Source: Nocardia rhizosphaerihabitans
GTDB taxonomy: Bacteria; Actinomycetota; Actinomycetes; Mycobacteriales; Mycobacteriaceae
Assembly: GCF_014646295.1 (NCBI RefSeq)
Contig: NZ_BMNE01000005.1
Location: 473,743-537,742, forward strand
Length of the DNA: 64,000 nt
Reading direction: 5' to 3'
A program made the position numbers and the translations under genes. Below, in pieces: positions 49,456 through 58,538 of this stretch (its first letter is position 1; each line of letters starts with the position of its first letter). The notes under the pieces are model-generated. The model saw only the letters and a program-made list of their open reading frames with translations. It was not told the DNA's origin and did not search any database.

Positions 49456-50653
49456 TCTCGTCGCGCGGCTGGGCGTAGCGCACGGTCTCGAAGATCACCA
49501 GCAGGGCCAGCACCGCGCAGAGCACGGTGAGTGAGGCCAGCGCGGGCAGATTCGTCGCCACCGGGATCAGCGCGACGAGGACCACCGCGGTGACCACCCT
49601 GGCGATCGACACCGAGTGGGTCGCGTAGTACTTCGCCGCGACGACGCCGAGCAGGAACAGCGCGGGCCCGACGAAGAGCGCGGCGAGCGGAATGCCGTGC
49701 AGCGCGTCGGTCAGCTTGTGATGCGATTCGTCGCCCACGTAGTACAGCACCTTCTTCAACCCGAGCGAGAGCGCGATGACACCGGCGATCGTCGGGAAAT
49801 GCCCGTAGGTGTAGCTGCGCTGCGCGATCTTGATCTGGTGCGCGCCCCTGGCGTGGGCGAAGGCGTGCTCGATCGATATCGCCGCGACGTCGAAGTACAG
49901 CCACCACAGCAGGCCCGACACCGCGAGCCCGAGCATCGAGCCCAGCGCGATCGGCCACGAGATCGGCAGACCCGCCACCCCGATGCCGATCGAGACGATG
50001 GACTCACCGAGCGCGATGATGACGATCAGGCCGTAGCGCTCGGCGAAATGCGAGGCCGAGTTGATCCGCCAGTCGGTGCCCGCGAACCAGGTCCAGACCA
50101 TGTCGCTGACGATCGCGGCGAGCCACAGCACGATCTGGGTGAGGCCATCGGTCATCGCGGCGACGACGAGCAGCGAGGTGCCGAGGGTGATCGAGCCGAG
50201 CGCCCAGCGCAGCACCTGCCCGCGCAGCTGGGAGTCCTCGGCGCTGATCACCCAGAAGATCGAGACGTGCACGAGCCGCACCACGAGGTAGGCGATGGCG
50301 AAGACCAGCGGGCCGAACCATCCTCCGCTCAGATCCTCGAACGCCTCGGGGATGGTCAGCGCCGCGATGAACGCGCCGCCCATCGCGACGAACATCGCCA
50401 TCCTGGCCATGCCCTCGTCGGCCCGCACGACATTGCCGAGCCAGGAATAGGCGATCCACAGCCACCACATCAGCGCGAGGACCAGCGCGGCGCGGATCAC
50501 GTTCGTCGGGGTGGGATCGTCGGCGGCCAGTGCGGTGACCATGGTGAAGGCGAAGACGATCACGAGGTCGAAGAACAGTTCGAGCTGGGTTACCGAGGCG
50601 CCTTCGGCCACCTGCTGGAACCGAACCCGTCGAGTACCGATCATGCCGCTCAT
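49442..50653 (-). CDS. low temperature requirement A (LtrA) family membrane protein
   Basis: This 403-residue integral membrane protein has about ten or eleven helices. It has the LtrA signatures SVTQLELFFDLVIVFAFTMV near the N terminus and ERYGLIVIIALGESIVSIGI in the middle. The family was named from Listeria and has no defined transport substrate. The 3' end overlaps the convergent voltage-sensor gene by 14 bp. ATG 50653 is used; a second in-frame ATG (50644) is also possible and no strong ribosome site distinguishes them. Confidence 0.85.
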   Translation of the reverse strand: MSGMIGTRRVRFQQVAEGASVTQLELFFDLVIVFAFTMVTALAADDPTPTNVIRAALVLALMWWLWIAYSWLGNVVRADEGMARMAMFVAMGGAFIAALTIPEAFEDLSGGWFGPLVFAIAYLVVRLVHVSIFWVISAEDSQLRGQVLRWALGSITLGTSLLVVAAMTDGLTQIVLWLAAIVSDMVWTWFAGTDWRINSASHFAERYGLIVIIALGESIVSIGIGVAGLPISWPIALGSMLGLAVSGLLWWLYFDVAAISIEHAFAHARGAHQIKIAQRSYTYGHFPTIAGVIALSLGLKKVLYYVGDESHHKLTDALHGIPLAALFVGPALFLLGVVAAKYYATHSVSIARVVTAVVLVALIPVATNLPALASLTVLCAVLALLVIFETVRYAQPRDEIRHA

Positions 50654-50712
50654 CGTCGCACCCGGACTCGTCGTCCGCGCGGAACGAGCGATCGCTTTCG
50701 CCGTCGGCGCAA

Positions 50713-51171
50713 CTAGCCGATGGCGTAACCCTCGACATGGGGGAACTGCTCGGCGAAGTCGATGAAGTTGTCCACACCCTGCTGGTTCACCTTGCGGAGA
50801 TTCCGGTTGAACAGCAGGCCGGGGATGGGCAGCGGGTACCGGAATTCGACGTGGAGGTCGACCTCGGTGCCCTCCGGGCCCTCGAACAGCTCGTACGAGG
50901 CGCCGCCTTTCGAGCCGCGGCTGCTGTCGACGACCTCCCAGGACACCCGGTGGGGTTCCCAGGTGTATTCGAGGACTTGCGCGTCCGAGTCGCCCATGAA
51001 GTGCGCGGTCACGAACACCCGGCGCGGTCTGCCGTCGGGATCGAGGGGGCCGATGCGCACGTCGCTGAAGGACGGGGACCACTCCGCCATTCGATCGACG
51101 GCGAGTAGGGCATCCATGACCTGATCGATGGGGGCATCAACGGTGAAGCGGATGTCGATCTTCGAGCGCAT
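50713..51171 (-). CDS. SRPBCC family protein
   Basis: This 152-residue single-domain protein of the polyketide-cyclase/START-like fold begins KIDIRFTVDAPIDQVMDALL, contains MAEWSPSFSDVRIG and ends with the lid helix NRNLRKVNQQGVDNFIDFAE. Many mycobacterial relatives are of unknown function. GGAGG lies 10 bp before ATG 51171. It may be co-transcribed with the downstream LtrA gene (59 bp) and follows the TetR gene (98 bp) on the same strand. Confidence 0.83.
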   Translation of the reverse strand: MRSKIDIRFTVDAPIDQVMDALLAVDRMAEWSPSFSDVRIGPLDPDGRPRRVFVTAHFMGDSDAQVLEYTWEPHRVSWEVVDSSRGSKGGASYELFEGPEGTEVDLHVEFRYPLPIPGLLFNRNLRKVNQQGVDNFIDFAEQFPHVEGYAIG

Positions 51172-51269
51172 CTTTGTCTATCCTCCGAACCCCCGCTGTC
51201 TTCGCGCCCGATTGTGCACAGCTGTACCAGTGATCGTCAACACGTCTATGGTCTGGACAAATGACCGGG

Positions 51270-51842
51270 TCAGCCGCTTATTGCCCGCTCGACGGCGGTT
51301 TCGATCAGTTCCATGCTCTGTTGCTCGGTGAAAATTCCGGGCAGGGTGAGGTGTTCGACGATCAGCCAGTTCAGCGCCAGATACAGCAGGAGTACCGACG
51401 CCTCGTCCCCCGGCTGGCCGGACGCCAGGTGGTTGCGGACGTTGAAGTCGAGGTCGGCGCGGACCCGCTCGGTGAGCACCTCGCGCAGCTCGGGACGCCG
51501 GGTGGCTTCCAGCCGCAATTCGAGCAGCGCGAGGTAGGCGGTGCGGTGCGATTCGAGCCGGCTGACGACCTCCTTCATCAGCCCCTTGATGTTCTCGACC
51601 GTCTTCGGGCCCTCGCTGACCAGCGCCATCGTCTCCTCGGTCGGCTGGACCACCTCGTAGAAGCGCGTGCCCGCCTGGGTGAGCAGCTCGTCGCGGCTGG
51701 TGAAGTAGTTGGACGCGGTGCCGACGGGCACCCCTGCCTGTTTGTCCACCGCGCGAAAGGTGAGGCCTCGCGCGCCTTCGCCTGCCAGCACCTCGATCGC
51801 CGCGTCGAGCAGAGCTTGCCGTCGCTCGGGATTAGTTCGCAC
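51270..51842 (-). CDS. TetR-family transcriptional regulator
   Basis: This 190-residue regulator has an N-terminal HTH (ALLDAAIEVLAGEGARGLTF, VPVGTASNYFTSRDELLTQA) and an all-helical ligand domain. GTG 51842 follows GGAGTGG and gives the normal TetR start RTNPERRQALLDAA; an upstream in-frame start at 51875 adds unrelated residues. It is divergent from the DHFR-like gene with a palindrome between them, so that gene is its probable target along with itself. Confidence 0.9.
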   Translation of the reverse strand: MRTNPERRQALLDAAIEVLAGEGARGLTFRAVDKQAGVPVGTASNYFTSRDELLTQAGTRFYEVVQPTEETMALVSEGPKTVENIKGLMKEVVSRLESHRTAYLALLELRLEATRRPELREVLTERVRADLDFNVRNHLASGQPGDEASVLLLYLALNWLIVEHLTLPGIFTEQQSMELIETAVERAISG

Positions 51843-51859
51843 TTGACACCACTCCGTCT

Positions 51860-51869
51860 GTAGTACTAC
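51860..51869. promoter_or_regulatory. palindrome, candidate TetR operator
   Basis: GTAGTACTAC is a perfect 10-bp palindrome 18 bp upstream of the TetR start and 45 bp upstream of the divergent DHFR-like gene. Confidence 0.4.
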
Positions 51870-51913
51870 GTTCAAACCACTTCATTCAGAGTACAACAAC
51901 CTAGGCGGTACCC

Positions 51914-52486
51914 ATGCGAAAGCTTGTCTACTACATCGGTGTCTCGCTCGACGGCTACATCGCGGGTCCCGGCGGGGAGGTCGACTTCTATCCGACGCCG
52001 CAGAATTACATGGAATGGATGATGGCCGAGTTCCCCGATGCCATTCCGACCCATCTCCGGGCGCACTTCGGCATGGACCCCGAGCTGCCAGCCAAGAACT
52101 GGGACACGGTGCTGATGGGTCGCGGCACCTACATCCTGCCGGGCGAGCACGTCGAGAGCCCGTTCTCGCACCTGAAGCAGTACGTCGTCTCGTCCTCGCT
52201 CGCACAGGCCGATCACCCCGGCGTCGAGATCGTCGCCGGCGATCCCGCGGAGCTGGTCCGCGAACTCAAGAAGCAGGAAGGCAGCGACATCTGGCTGTGT
52301 GGCGGCGGGAAGCTGGCCGGTCAGCTCATCGACGAGATCGACGAGATCGTCATCAAGAGCTATCCGGTCATCGCGGGCGAGGGCGTACACGCGTTCACCG
52401 GCGTCTTCAAACCGACATCCTTCACGCCGGTGCAGCGCAAGGAATTCGACAACGGCACGCAGGTCACCTGGTTCGTCCGGGCCTGA
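51914..52486 (+). CDS. RibD C-terminal/dihydrofolate-reductase-like protein
   Basis: This 190-residue protein has the DHFR-fold N terminus KLVYYIGVSLDGYIAGPGGE, the middle WDTVLMGRGTYI, and the NADPH-binding-like DIWLCGGGKLAGQLIDEIDE. Members of this group are stand-alone reductases of unknown substrate, distinct from FolA. It is divergent from a TetR gene that likely controls it. The function in the cell is not known. Confidence 0.88.
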   Translation: MRKLVYYIGVSLDGYIAGPGGEVDFYPTPQNYMEWMMAEFPDAIPTHLRAHFGMDPELPAKNWDTVLMGRGTYILPGEHVESPFSHLKQYVVSSSLAQADHPGVEIVAGDPAELVRELKKQEGSDIWLCGGGKLAGQLIDEIDEIVIKSYPVIAGEGVHAFTGVFKPTSFTPVQRKEFDNGTQVTWFVRA

Positions 52487-52511
52487 TTCCCGCGGCTATC
52501 CACAGGTGACA

Positions 52512-52535
52512 AGCCTGTGTCGTTTTCCACAGGCT
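52512..52535 (+). terminator. hairpin between the DHFR-like gene and ask
   Basis: AGCCTGTG and CACAGGCT (8 bp) flank an 8-nt loop containing TTTT, 26 bp after the DHFR-like stop. It may terminate that transcript. Two TNTCCACA-like sequences overlap it. Confidence 0.4.
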
Positions 52536-52623
52536 GGGGAGGTAGCGGCAAAACCGGTGGACCTGGGCCGGTAGTCTAGGTCGCTGATACCAAGCCTGAT
52601 TGTCGATCGTGAAGGACCTAGCC

Positions 52624-53889
<1,266 letters not shown>

Positions 53890-53892
53890 GCG

Positions 53893-54924
53893 ATGGGTGT
53901 ACGGGTAGGAGTCGTCGGCGCGACCGGTCAGGTCGGCGCCGTCATGCGCAAGCTGCTCGAAGAGCGCAACTTCCCGGCCGACGAGGTGCGGTTCTTCGCG
54001 TCCGCGCGCTCGGCCGGTAAGACGCTGCCGTGGCGCGGCGGCGAGATCGTCGTCGAGGACACCGAGACCGCCGATCCGTCGGGTCTCGACATCGCGCTGT
54101 TCTCGGCCGGCGCCACCATGTCGCGCGTGCAGGCCCCGCGTTTCGCGGCCGTCGGCGTCACCGTGATCGACAACTCCTCGGCGTGGCGCAAGGATCCCGA
54201 TGTGCCGCTGGTCGTCTCGGAGGTCAACCCCGAGGCCACCCGCAACCTGCCCAAGGGCATCATCGCGAACCCGAACTGCACCACCATGGCCGCGATGCCG
54301 GTGCTCAAGCCGCTGCACGACGTGGCCGGCCTGCAGCGCCTGATCGTGTCGTCGTACCAGGCTGTTTCGGGCTCCGGCCTGGCCGGTGTGGAGGAGCTCG
54401 CCTCGCAGATCCGCGCGGTGGCCGACGACGCCGAGAAGCTGGTGCACGACGGCAGCGCAGTCGAGTTCCCCGCGCCGAACAAGTACGTCGCCCCGATCGC
54501 GTTCGACGTGATCCCGCTCGCGGGTTCGCTCGTCGACGACGGCTCCGGCGAGACCGACGAGGACCAGAAGCTGCGCAACGAGAGTCGCAAGATTCTCGGC
54601 CTGCCCGACCTGCTGGTCAGCGGCACCTGCGTGCGCGTGCCGGTCTTCACCGGCCACTCGCTGTCGATCAATGCCGAGTTCGCCGAACCGCTTTCGGTGC
54701 TGCAGGCCAAGGAACTGCTGGCCAAGGCGCCGGGCGTGCGCCTGGTCGACGTGCCGACCCCGCTGGCCGCCGCGGGCCAGGACGAATCCCTGGTCGGCCG
54801 TATCCGCCAGGATCCGGGCGTTCCGAGCGGTCGCGGTCTGGCGCTGTTCATCTCCGGCGACAACCTGCGTAAGGGCGCCGCGCTCAACACCATTCAGATC
54901 GCGGAAGTGCTGCTGAACAACTGA
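53893..54924 (+). CDS. asd: aspartate-semialdehyde dehydrogenase
   Basis: This 343-residue NADP enzyme reduces aspartyl phosphate to aspartate semialdehyde. The Rossmann start is VRVGVVGATGQVGAVMRKLL. The catalytic Cys is C129 in IIANPNCTTMAAMPVLKP, and a His lies in VPVFTGHSLSINAEF. The length is normal. It is 3 bp downstream of ask and is translated from the same mRNA; a long hairpin follows the stop. Confidence 0.97.
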   Translation: MGVRVGVVGATGQVGAVMRKLLEERNFPADEVRFFASARSAGKTLPWRGGEIVVEDTETADPSGLDIALFSAGATMSRVQAPRFAAVGVTVIDNSSAWRKDPDVPLVVSEVNPEATRNLPKGIIANPNCTTMAAMPVLKPLHDVAGLQRLIVSSYQAVSGSGLAGVEELASQIRAVADDAEKLVHDGSAVEFPAPNKYVAPIAFDVIPLAGSLVDDGSGETDEDQKLRNESRKILGLPDLLVSGTCVRVPVFTGHSLSINAEFAEPLSVLQAKELLAKAPGVRLVDVPTPLAAAGQDESLVGRIRQDPGVPSGRGLALFISGDNLRKGAALNTIQIAEVLLNN

Positions 54925-54950
54925 GTTTTTGGAGCGCTGGCGCGCTCGAG

Positions 54951-55041
54951 GTCGCGGCCCCTCCTGTCCCGCCGGTCAGGCACCGTTGCTTGCTCCTTCG
55001 TCGCCTACGCAACGGCGCCTGACCGGCGGGACGGCCGCGAC
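54951..55041. terminator. large imperfect stem-loop downstream of asd
   Basis: Inner arms of 24 nt (54966-54989 and 55009-55032, beginning GTCCCGCCGGTCAGG) pair with one mismatch around a 19-nt loop. Outer arms GTCGCGGCC (54951-54959) and GGCCGCGAC (55033-55041) also pair, past a 6-nt bulge. It sits between convergent asd and the serine hydrolase. It is far longer than a simple terminator and may be a dispersed palindromic repeat. Confidence 0.65.
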
Positions 55042-55105
55042 GGCCGACTTCGTCGGCCTGCCCCTCCTAGAGGTCGGGGCGAGCGGGGCCGGGATTGCTT
55101 ACCAG

Positions 55106-56455
55106 CTAACGGATTCCCGGGGTACGTGGATCGTCGCCGACGCAGGCCAGGATCGCGCACCCCGGCGGAATGCTGGCGAACGGCGCGGCCAGTGGCTGGT
55201 TCAGGCAGCTGAAGACGGTGCAGCCGGGATAGGCGCCGGGGCCGATCCCGAACACCGCCAGCAGGATGTCGCGGTCGACGAGCGTGGCCGGATCGAACTG
55301 CACCGGTGGCTCCACATACGGCTGTGCTACAGGCGCTTTCGTGTCGGTGAACGCGGTGAACAACCGCCGGAAGAACTCGTGCGGCAGTTCCTCGGTATGC
55401 GCGATCACCCCGGCGGGCCCGTACTTGGTCTCGTTGCCGAACGTGCCGGTCCACATCACCGTCAGGTCCAGGCTCGGCATGAAGAAGATATTCTGCAGGC
55501 CGAGGCCCGACATGAAAAAGGTGTCTTCGGGCAGGAAGTCCGGCGACTCGGCGCAGCCCGCACCCACCCAGAACAGATAGCCGTAGCAGCTGTTCTGCGG
55601 TGACGGTGTGCGGGCTTTGCGCAGGTAGCCGGACGAGAGGAGCCGGGAATCGCCCCAGCGGCCGTCGTTGGCGACGAGCAGCCCGAGCTTGGCCAGGTCG
55701 TTGGGCGGCAGCAGCAGATGCGCGTAACCGTAGGTGTGGCCGGAACGGTCGCGCGCCCAGTAGTAGTCGCCGCGTTCGATGCCGAGCGGGTCGAACAGCT
55801 CGCGCTGCGCGAACTGCTGCAGCGGTTCGCCGACGGCCAGCTCGATCACATACGACAGCAGGTCGACATTGCGCTGGCTGTAGCTGAATGTGGTGCCGGG
55901 CGGGTTGGTCAGCTCCACGGCCAGCGCCTGCACGGCACTGTTCGGGTCGACCGGGATCACCGCGGTGACGCCCTCGGTGAGCACCCCGGTCTTCATGCCG
56001 GAGGTCTCGGTGAGCAGGTTCTCCACCGTGATCGAGCGGTGCGCCGCATCGCCGAGGCCCGCGGGCAGGTAGTGATCGATCGGCGCATCGATCACGAGTT
56101 TGCCCTGATCGGAGGCGATTCCGGCGAGCAACGACACCACCGATTTGGTGACGCTCCAGATGTTCCACGCGACATTGCCGGTCTCGTCGTTGCGCAGCCC
56201 TTCTCCGACCAGGCAGTTGTGCCGGAACACCTGCACATTCAACCGGTTGCGGCTGGCCGCGAACTGCAGTGCCGCTTCGACTTTCGCCGAGTCGAGGCCG
56301 ACCTGTTCGGGGCGGGCGCGTTCGAGCTCGCGTGCCGAGGTGACCGCACAGGTCGTCGATGTGTCAGGGGCGGCGGTCGCGGGCCCGGCGAACAGACTCG
56401 CCGAACCCAAGGTGGCCACCATCGTTCCCGCGAAAAAACCCCTGATCAGCCCCAT
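55106..56455 (-). CDS. secreted beta-lactamase-fold serine hydrolase
   Basis: The gene encodes 449 residues. A Sec signal peptide (LIRGFFAGTMVATLGSASLF, cleavage near GPATA-AP) precedes a class C beta-lactamase/DD-peptidase-like domain with the S-x-x-K motif at S101-K104 (NIWSVTKSVVSLLAG) and a Tyr motif YSQRNVDLLSYV. Relatives include 6-aminohexanoate-dimer hydrolase and various esterases, so a true beta-lactamase role is not implied. The C-terminal end is Cys- and Pro-rich. It is convergent with asd. Confidence 0.85.
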   Translation of the reverse strand: MGLIRGFFAGTMVATLGSASLFAGPATAAPDTSTTCAVTSARELERARPEQVGLDSAKVEAALQFAASRNRLNVQVFRHNCLVGEGLRNDETGNVAWNIWSVTKSVVSLLAGIASDQGKLVIDAPIDHYLPAGLGDAAHRSITVENLLTETSGMKTGVLTEGVTAVIPVDPNSAVQALAVELTNPPGTTFSYSQRNVDLLSYVIELAVGEPLQQFAQRELFDPLGIERGDYYWARDRSGHTYGYAHLLLPPNDLAKLGLLVANDGRWGDSRLLSSGYLRKARTPSPQNSCYGYLFWVGAGCAESPDFLPEDTFFMSGLGLQNIFFMPSLDLTVMWTGTFGNETKYGPAGVIAHTEELPHEFFRRLFTAFTDTKAPVAQPYVEPPVQFDPATLVDRDILLAVFGIGPGAYPGCTVFSCLNQPLAAPFASIPPGCAILACVGDDPRTPGIR

Positions 56456-56530
56456 ACGGCCGAGAGTAGCCCGCGCCGAGTTCCGTAACCCGTAAAGCGG
56501 GGCCGCCCGAGCCCCTAATCGCGGGTATGT

Positions 56531-57769
56531 TCATCTACCCGTAAAACCCCGAACCACATACACTGCCGCGCCGACAGCCAGCACGCCGAGCCCGGCCAGC
56601 ACCGAGCCGATGGGCAACGAGAACCCGACGACGACGCATCCGAGCGCACCGAGCACGGGAACCCAGCGTGGCGGCCTGCGTTCGGCCGCGGTGAGGGTGG
56701 CCGCCGACAGATTCGCGACCAGGTAGTAGCCGAGTACGGCGAACGAGGAGAACCCGATCGCCGCGCGCAGGTCCATCGTCGCCGCCAGTACCGCGACGAC
56801 GACGCCCACCGCGAGCTCGGCGCGATGCGGCACGGCGTACCGGGGATGCACCGCGGCGAGCGCGCGCGGCAGATGCCCGTCGCGCGCCATGGCCAGCGTC
56901 GTCCGTGACACACCGAGGATCAGCGCCATCAGCGACCCCGCGGCGGCGAGCACCGCGCCCGCCCGCACCACCGGCGCGAGCCATCCAGCGCCCGCGGCCT
57001 CGACGACCTGTGCGAGCGGATCACGCGCCGCCGCGAGTCCGCCGGAACCCAGCGTGAGCAGCGCGGCCACCGCGACCAGCGTGTACACCGCCAGCGCCCC
57101 CGCCAGCGCGAGCATGATCGCCCGCGGAATCGTGCGCTCGGGATCGCGCACCTCCTCACCGAGCGTGGCGATCCGCGCATACCCGGCGAACGCGAAGAAC
57201 AGCAGCCCCGCCGCCTGCAACACGCCGTACGGGCCGATCTCCCCATCGAGAACCGTCGCCGCCGACCGATTCCCGCCGAACCCGGCCACCACCACCGCGG
57301 CGAGCACCGCGAGCACCAGCCCTACGATCACCCGCGTCGCCAGCGCCGACTTCTGTACTCCCACATAGTTGATCCCGGTCACCACGACCACCGCCCCCAC
57401 CGCCACCGCGTGCGCCTGCTCCGGCCACGCGTAACTGCCCACCGTCAACGCCATCGCCGCACACGACGCCGTCTTCCCGACGACGAACCCCCACCCCGCC
57501 AGATACCCCCAGAACGCCCCCAGCCGCTGCCGCCCGTACACATATGTCCCACCCGACACCGGATACAGCGCGGCCAACCGCGCCGACGACATCGCATTGC
57601 AATACGCGACCACCGCCGCCACCCCCAACGCCACCAGCAGCCACGACCCCGCCACCCCCGCCGCGGGCCCCAATGCCGCGAACACCCCGGCGCCCACCAT
57701 CGCACCGAGCCCGATCACCACCGAGTCCCATAATCCCAGCCCACGCCGTAACCGCGCTTCCGAAGCCAT
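56531..57769 (-). CDS. APC-family amino acid permease
   Basis: This 412-residue permease has twelve hydrophobic helices. TM1 has the broken-helix motif VVIGLGAMVGAGVFAALGPA, and helix 6 region shows FFAFAGYARIATLGEEVRDP, typical of APC carriers. The substrate is not predictable. ATG 57769 is taken because GAGGATGGGGGT precedes it; an upstream ATG (57787) overlaps that ribosome site. It is transcribed away from furA across a 322-bp non-coding spacer. Confidence 0.87.
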   Translation of the reverse strand: MASEARLRRGLGLWDSVVIGLGAMVGAGVFAALGPAAGVAGSWLLVALGVAAVVAYCNAMSSARLAALYPVSGGTYVYGRQRLGAFWGYLAGWGFVVGKTASCAAMALTVGSYAWPEQAHAVAVGAVVVVTGINYVGVQKSALATRVIVGLVLAVLAAVVVAGFGGNRSAATVLDGEIGPYGVLQAAGLLFFAFAGYARIATLGEEVRDPERTIPRAIMLALAGALAVYTLVAVAALLTLGSGGLAAARDPLAQVVEAAGAGWLAPVVRAGAVLAAAGSLMALILGVSRTTLAMARDGHLPRALAAVHPRYAVPHRAELAVGVVVAVLAATMDLRAAIGFSSFAVLGYYLVANLSAATLTAAERRPPRWVPVLGALGCVVVGFSLPIGSVLAGLGVLAVGAAVYVVRGFTGR

Positions 57770-58091
57770 ACCCCCATCCTCGAGCATCGCCGGGCGCTGT
57801 GCGAGTCGTGCCGTGACATGACAAACGCCGCCAGGTCGATGAGGGAGACCTGGCGGCGTTCGAGTCGAAGGACCGTCTCTCCGGACGGCCCGTCAGGGGT
57901 GTCGACGCCCCACAAGCGCCTCTCGGCGAGTGGTCGCTCGTAGCGACAAAGGGGTGAGGCCCGGGGCTGTTCGGACGCCGACAGTGGTGTTCAACCGAGT
58001 CGCCCGGCGAGCTATTCCACGGGCTCGGTGTGATCCGCGCAACGATGCTTGATTCTCTCCATTTCTTGACTAATTCCAGAAAAAGAGGAGA
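57770..58091. other. 322-bp non-coding spacer with a strong hairpin
   Basis: No convincing gene is present. At 57824-57860 a perfect 14-bp stem (AACGCCGCCAGGTC with its complement) closes a 9-nt loop. Smaller stems are CCGTC/GACGG near 57883 and GTCGCT/AGCGAC near 57938. The large stem would lie in the 5' leader of the permease mRNA or end an unseen small RNA. I tested it against known riboswitch cores by eye without a match. Confidence 0.5.
58063..58085 (+). promoter_or_regulatory. FurA box / furA promoter
   Basis: TTCTTGACTAATTCCAGAAA, continuing into AAG, is almost identical to the AT-rich FurA-binding element upstream of mycobacterial furA-katG as I recall it. It contains a TTGACT -35 element at 58066-58071. 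It lies directly before the furA ribosome site. Confidence 0.75.
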
Positions 58092-58538
58092 GTGGATGTC
58101 GTGCACACCGAGGAGATCGACGCTCGCCGCCTGTTGCGTGATGCGGGACTGCGGGTTACCGCGCCCCGGATCGCGGTATTGGATGCCGTTGCCGCGCAGC
58201 CGCATTCGGATGCGGAGGCGATCGCCGCCGTGGCCAGGACAACGCTGGGCACGGTGTCGACGCAGGCGGTGTACGACGTGCTCAATGCCTGCGTGCGGGT
58301 GGGAATCCTGCGGCGGATCGAACCGGCGGGCTCACCGGCCCGGTTCGAGACGCGGACCGGAGACAATCACCATCACCTGGTGTGCCGAAGTTGTGGGGCG
58401 GTGGCCGACACCGAATGCGTCGTCGGCGCCGCGCCCTGTCTGCAGCCCGCGGACGATCATGGCTTCGCGATCGACGAGGCCGAGGTCGTCTTCTGGGGGT
58501 TGTGCCCCGACTGTCGAAACCAGGAGGACGCGAAATGA
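58092..58538 (+). CDS. furA: Fur-family redox/iron repressor FurA
   Basis: This 148-residue repressor has a winged HTH (LLRDAGLRVTAPRIAVLDAV, VSTQAVYDVLNACVRVGILR). The histidine-rich hinge GDNHHHLVCRSCGAVADTEC contains the first CxxC pair, and CPDC lies near the end (GLCPDCRNQ). These features fit mycobacterial FurA, which represses the adjacent catalase or catalase-peroxidase gene and itself. It overlaps katA by four bases (ATGA). GTG 58092 overlaps its own ribosome site; GTG 58101 may be the true start. Confidence 0.93.
   Translation: MDVVHTEEIDARRLLRDAGLRVTAPRIAVLDAVAAQPHSDAEAIAAVARTTLGTVSTQAVYDVLNACVRVGILRRIEPAGSPARFETRTGDNHHHLVCRSCGAVADTECVVGAAPCLQPADDHGFAIDEAEVVFWGLCPDCRNQEDAK

Noticed and set aside
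50768..50776. TTGTCCACA inside the SRPBCC gene
   Set aside because: A single box inside coding sequence, explained by codons of the protein.
52496..52535. A second DnaA-box cluster (CTATCCACA and TTTTCCACA) before ask
   Set aside because: Both differ from the actinobacterial consensus and overlap a hairpin whose symmetry explains the repeated CACAGG.
55106..56455. Antibiotic-resistance beta-lactamase
   Set aside because: It has the S-x-x-K motif, but the overall sequence is closer to esterase/6-aminohexanoate hydrolase-type relatives, with no evidence for resistance.
57824..57860. Known riboswitch (glycine, cobalamin, TPP, M-box) in the permease leader
   Set aside because: GGAGAG- and CTCC-like pieces occur, but the conserved cores were not found by eye in the right order.
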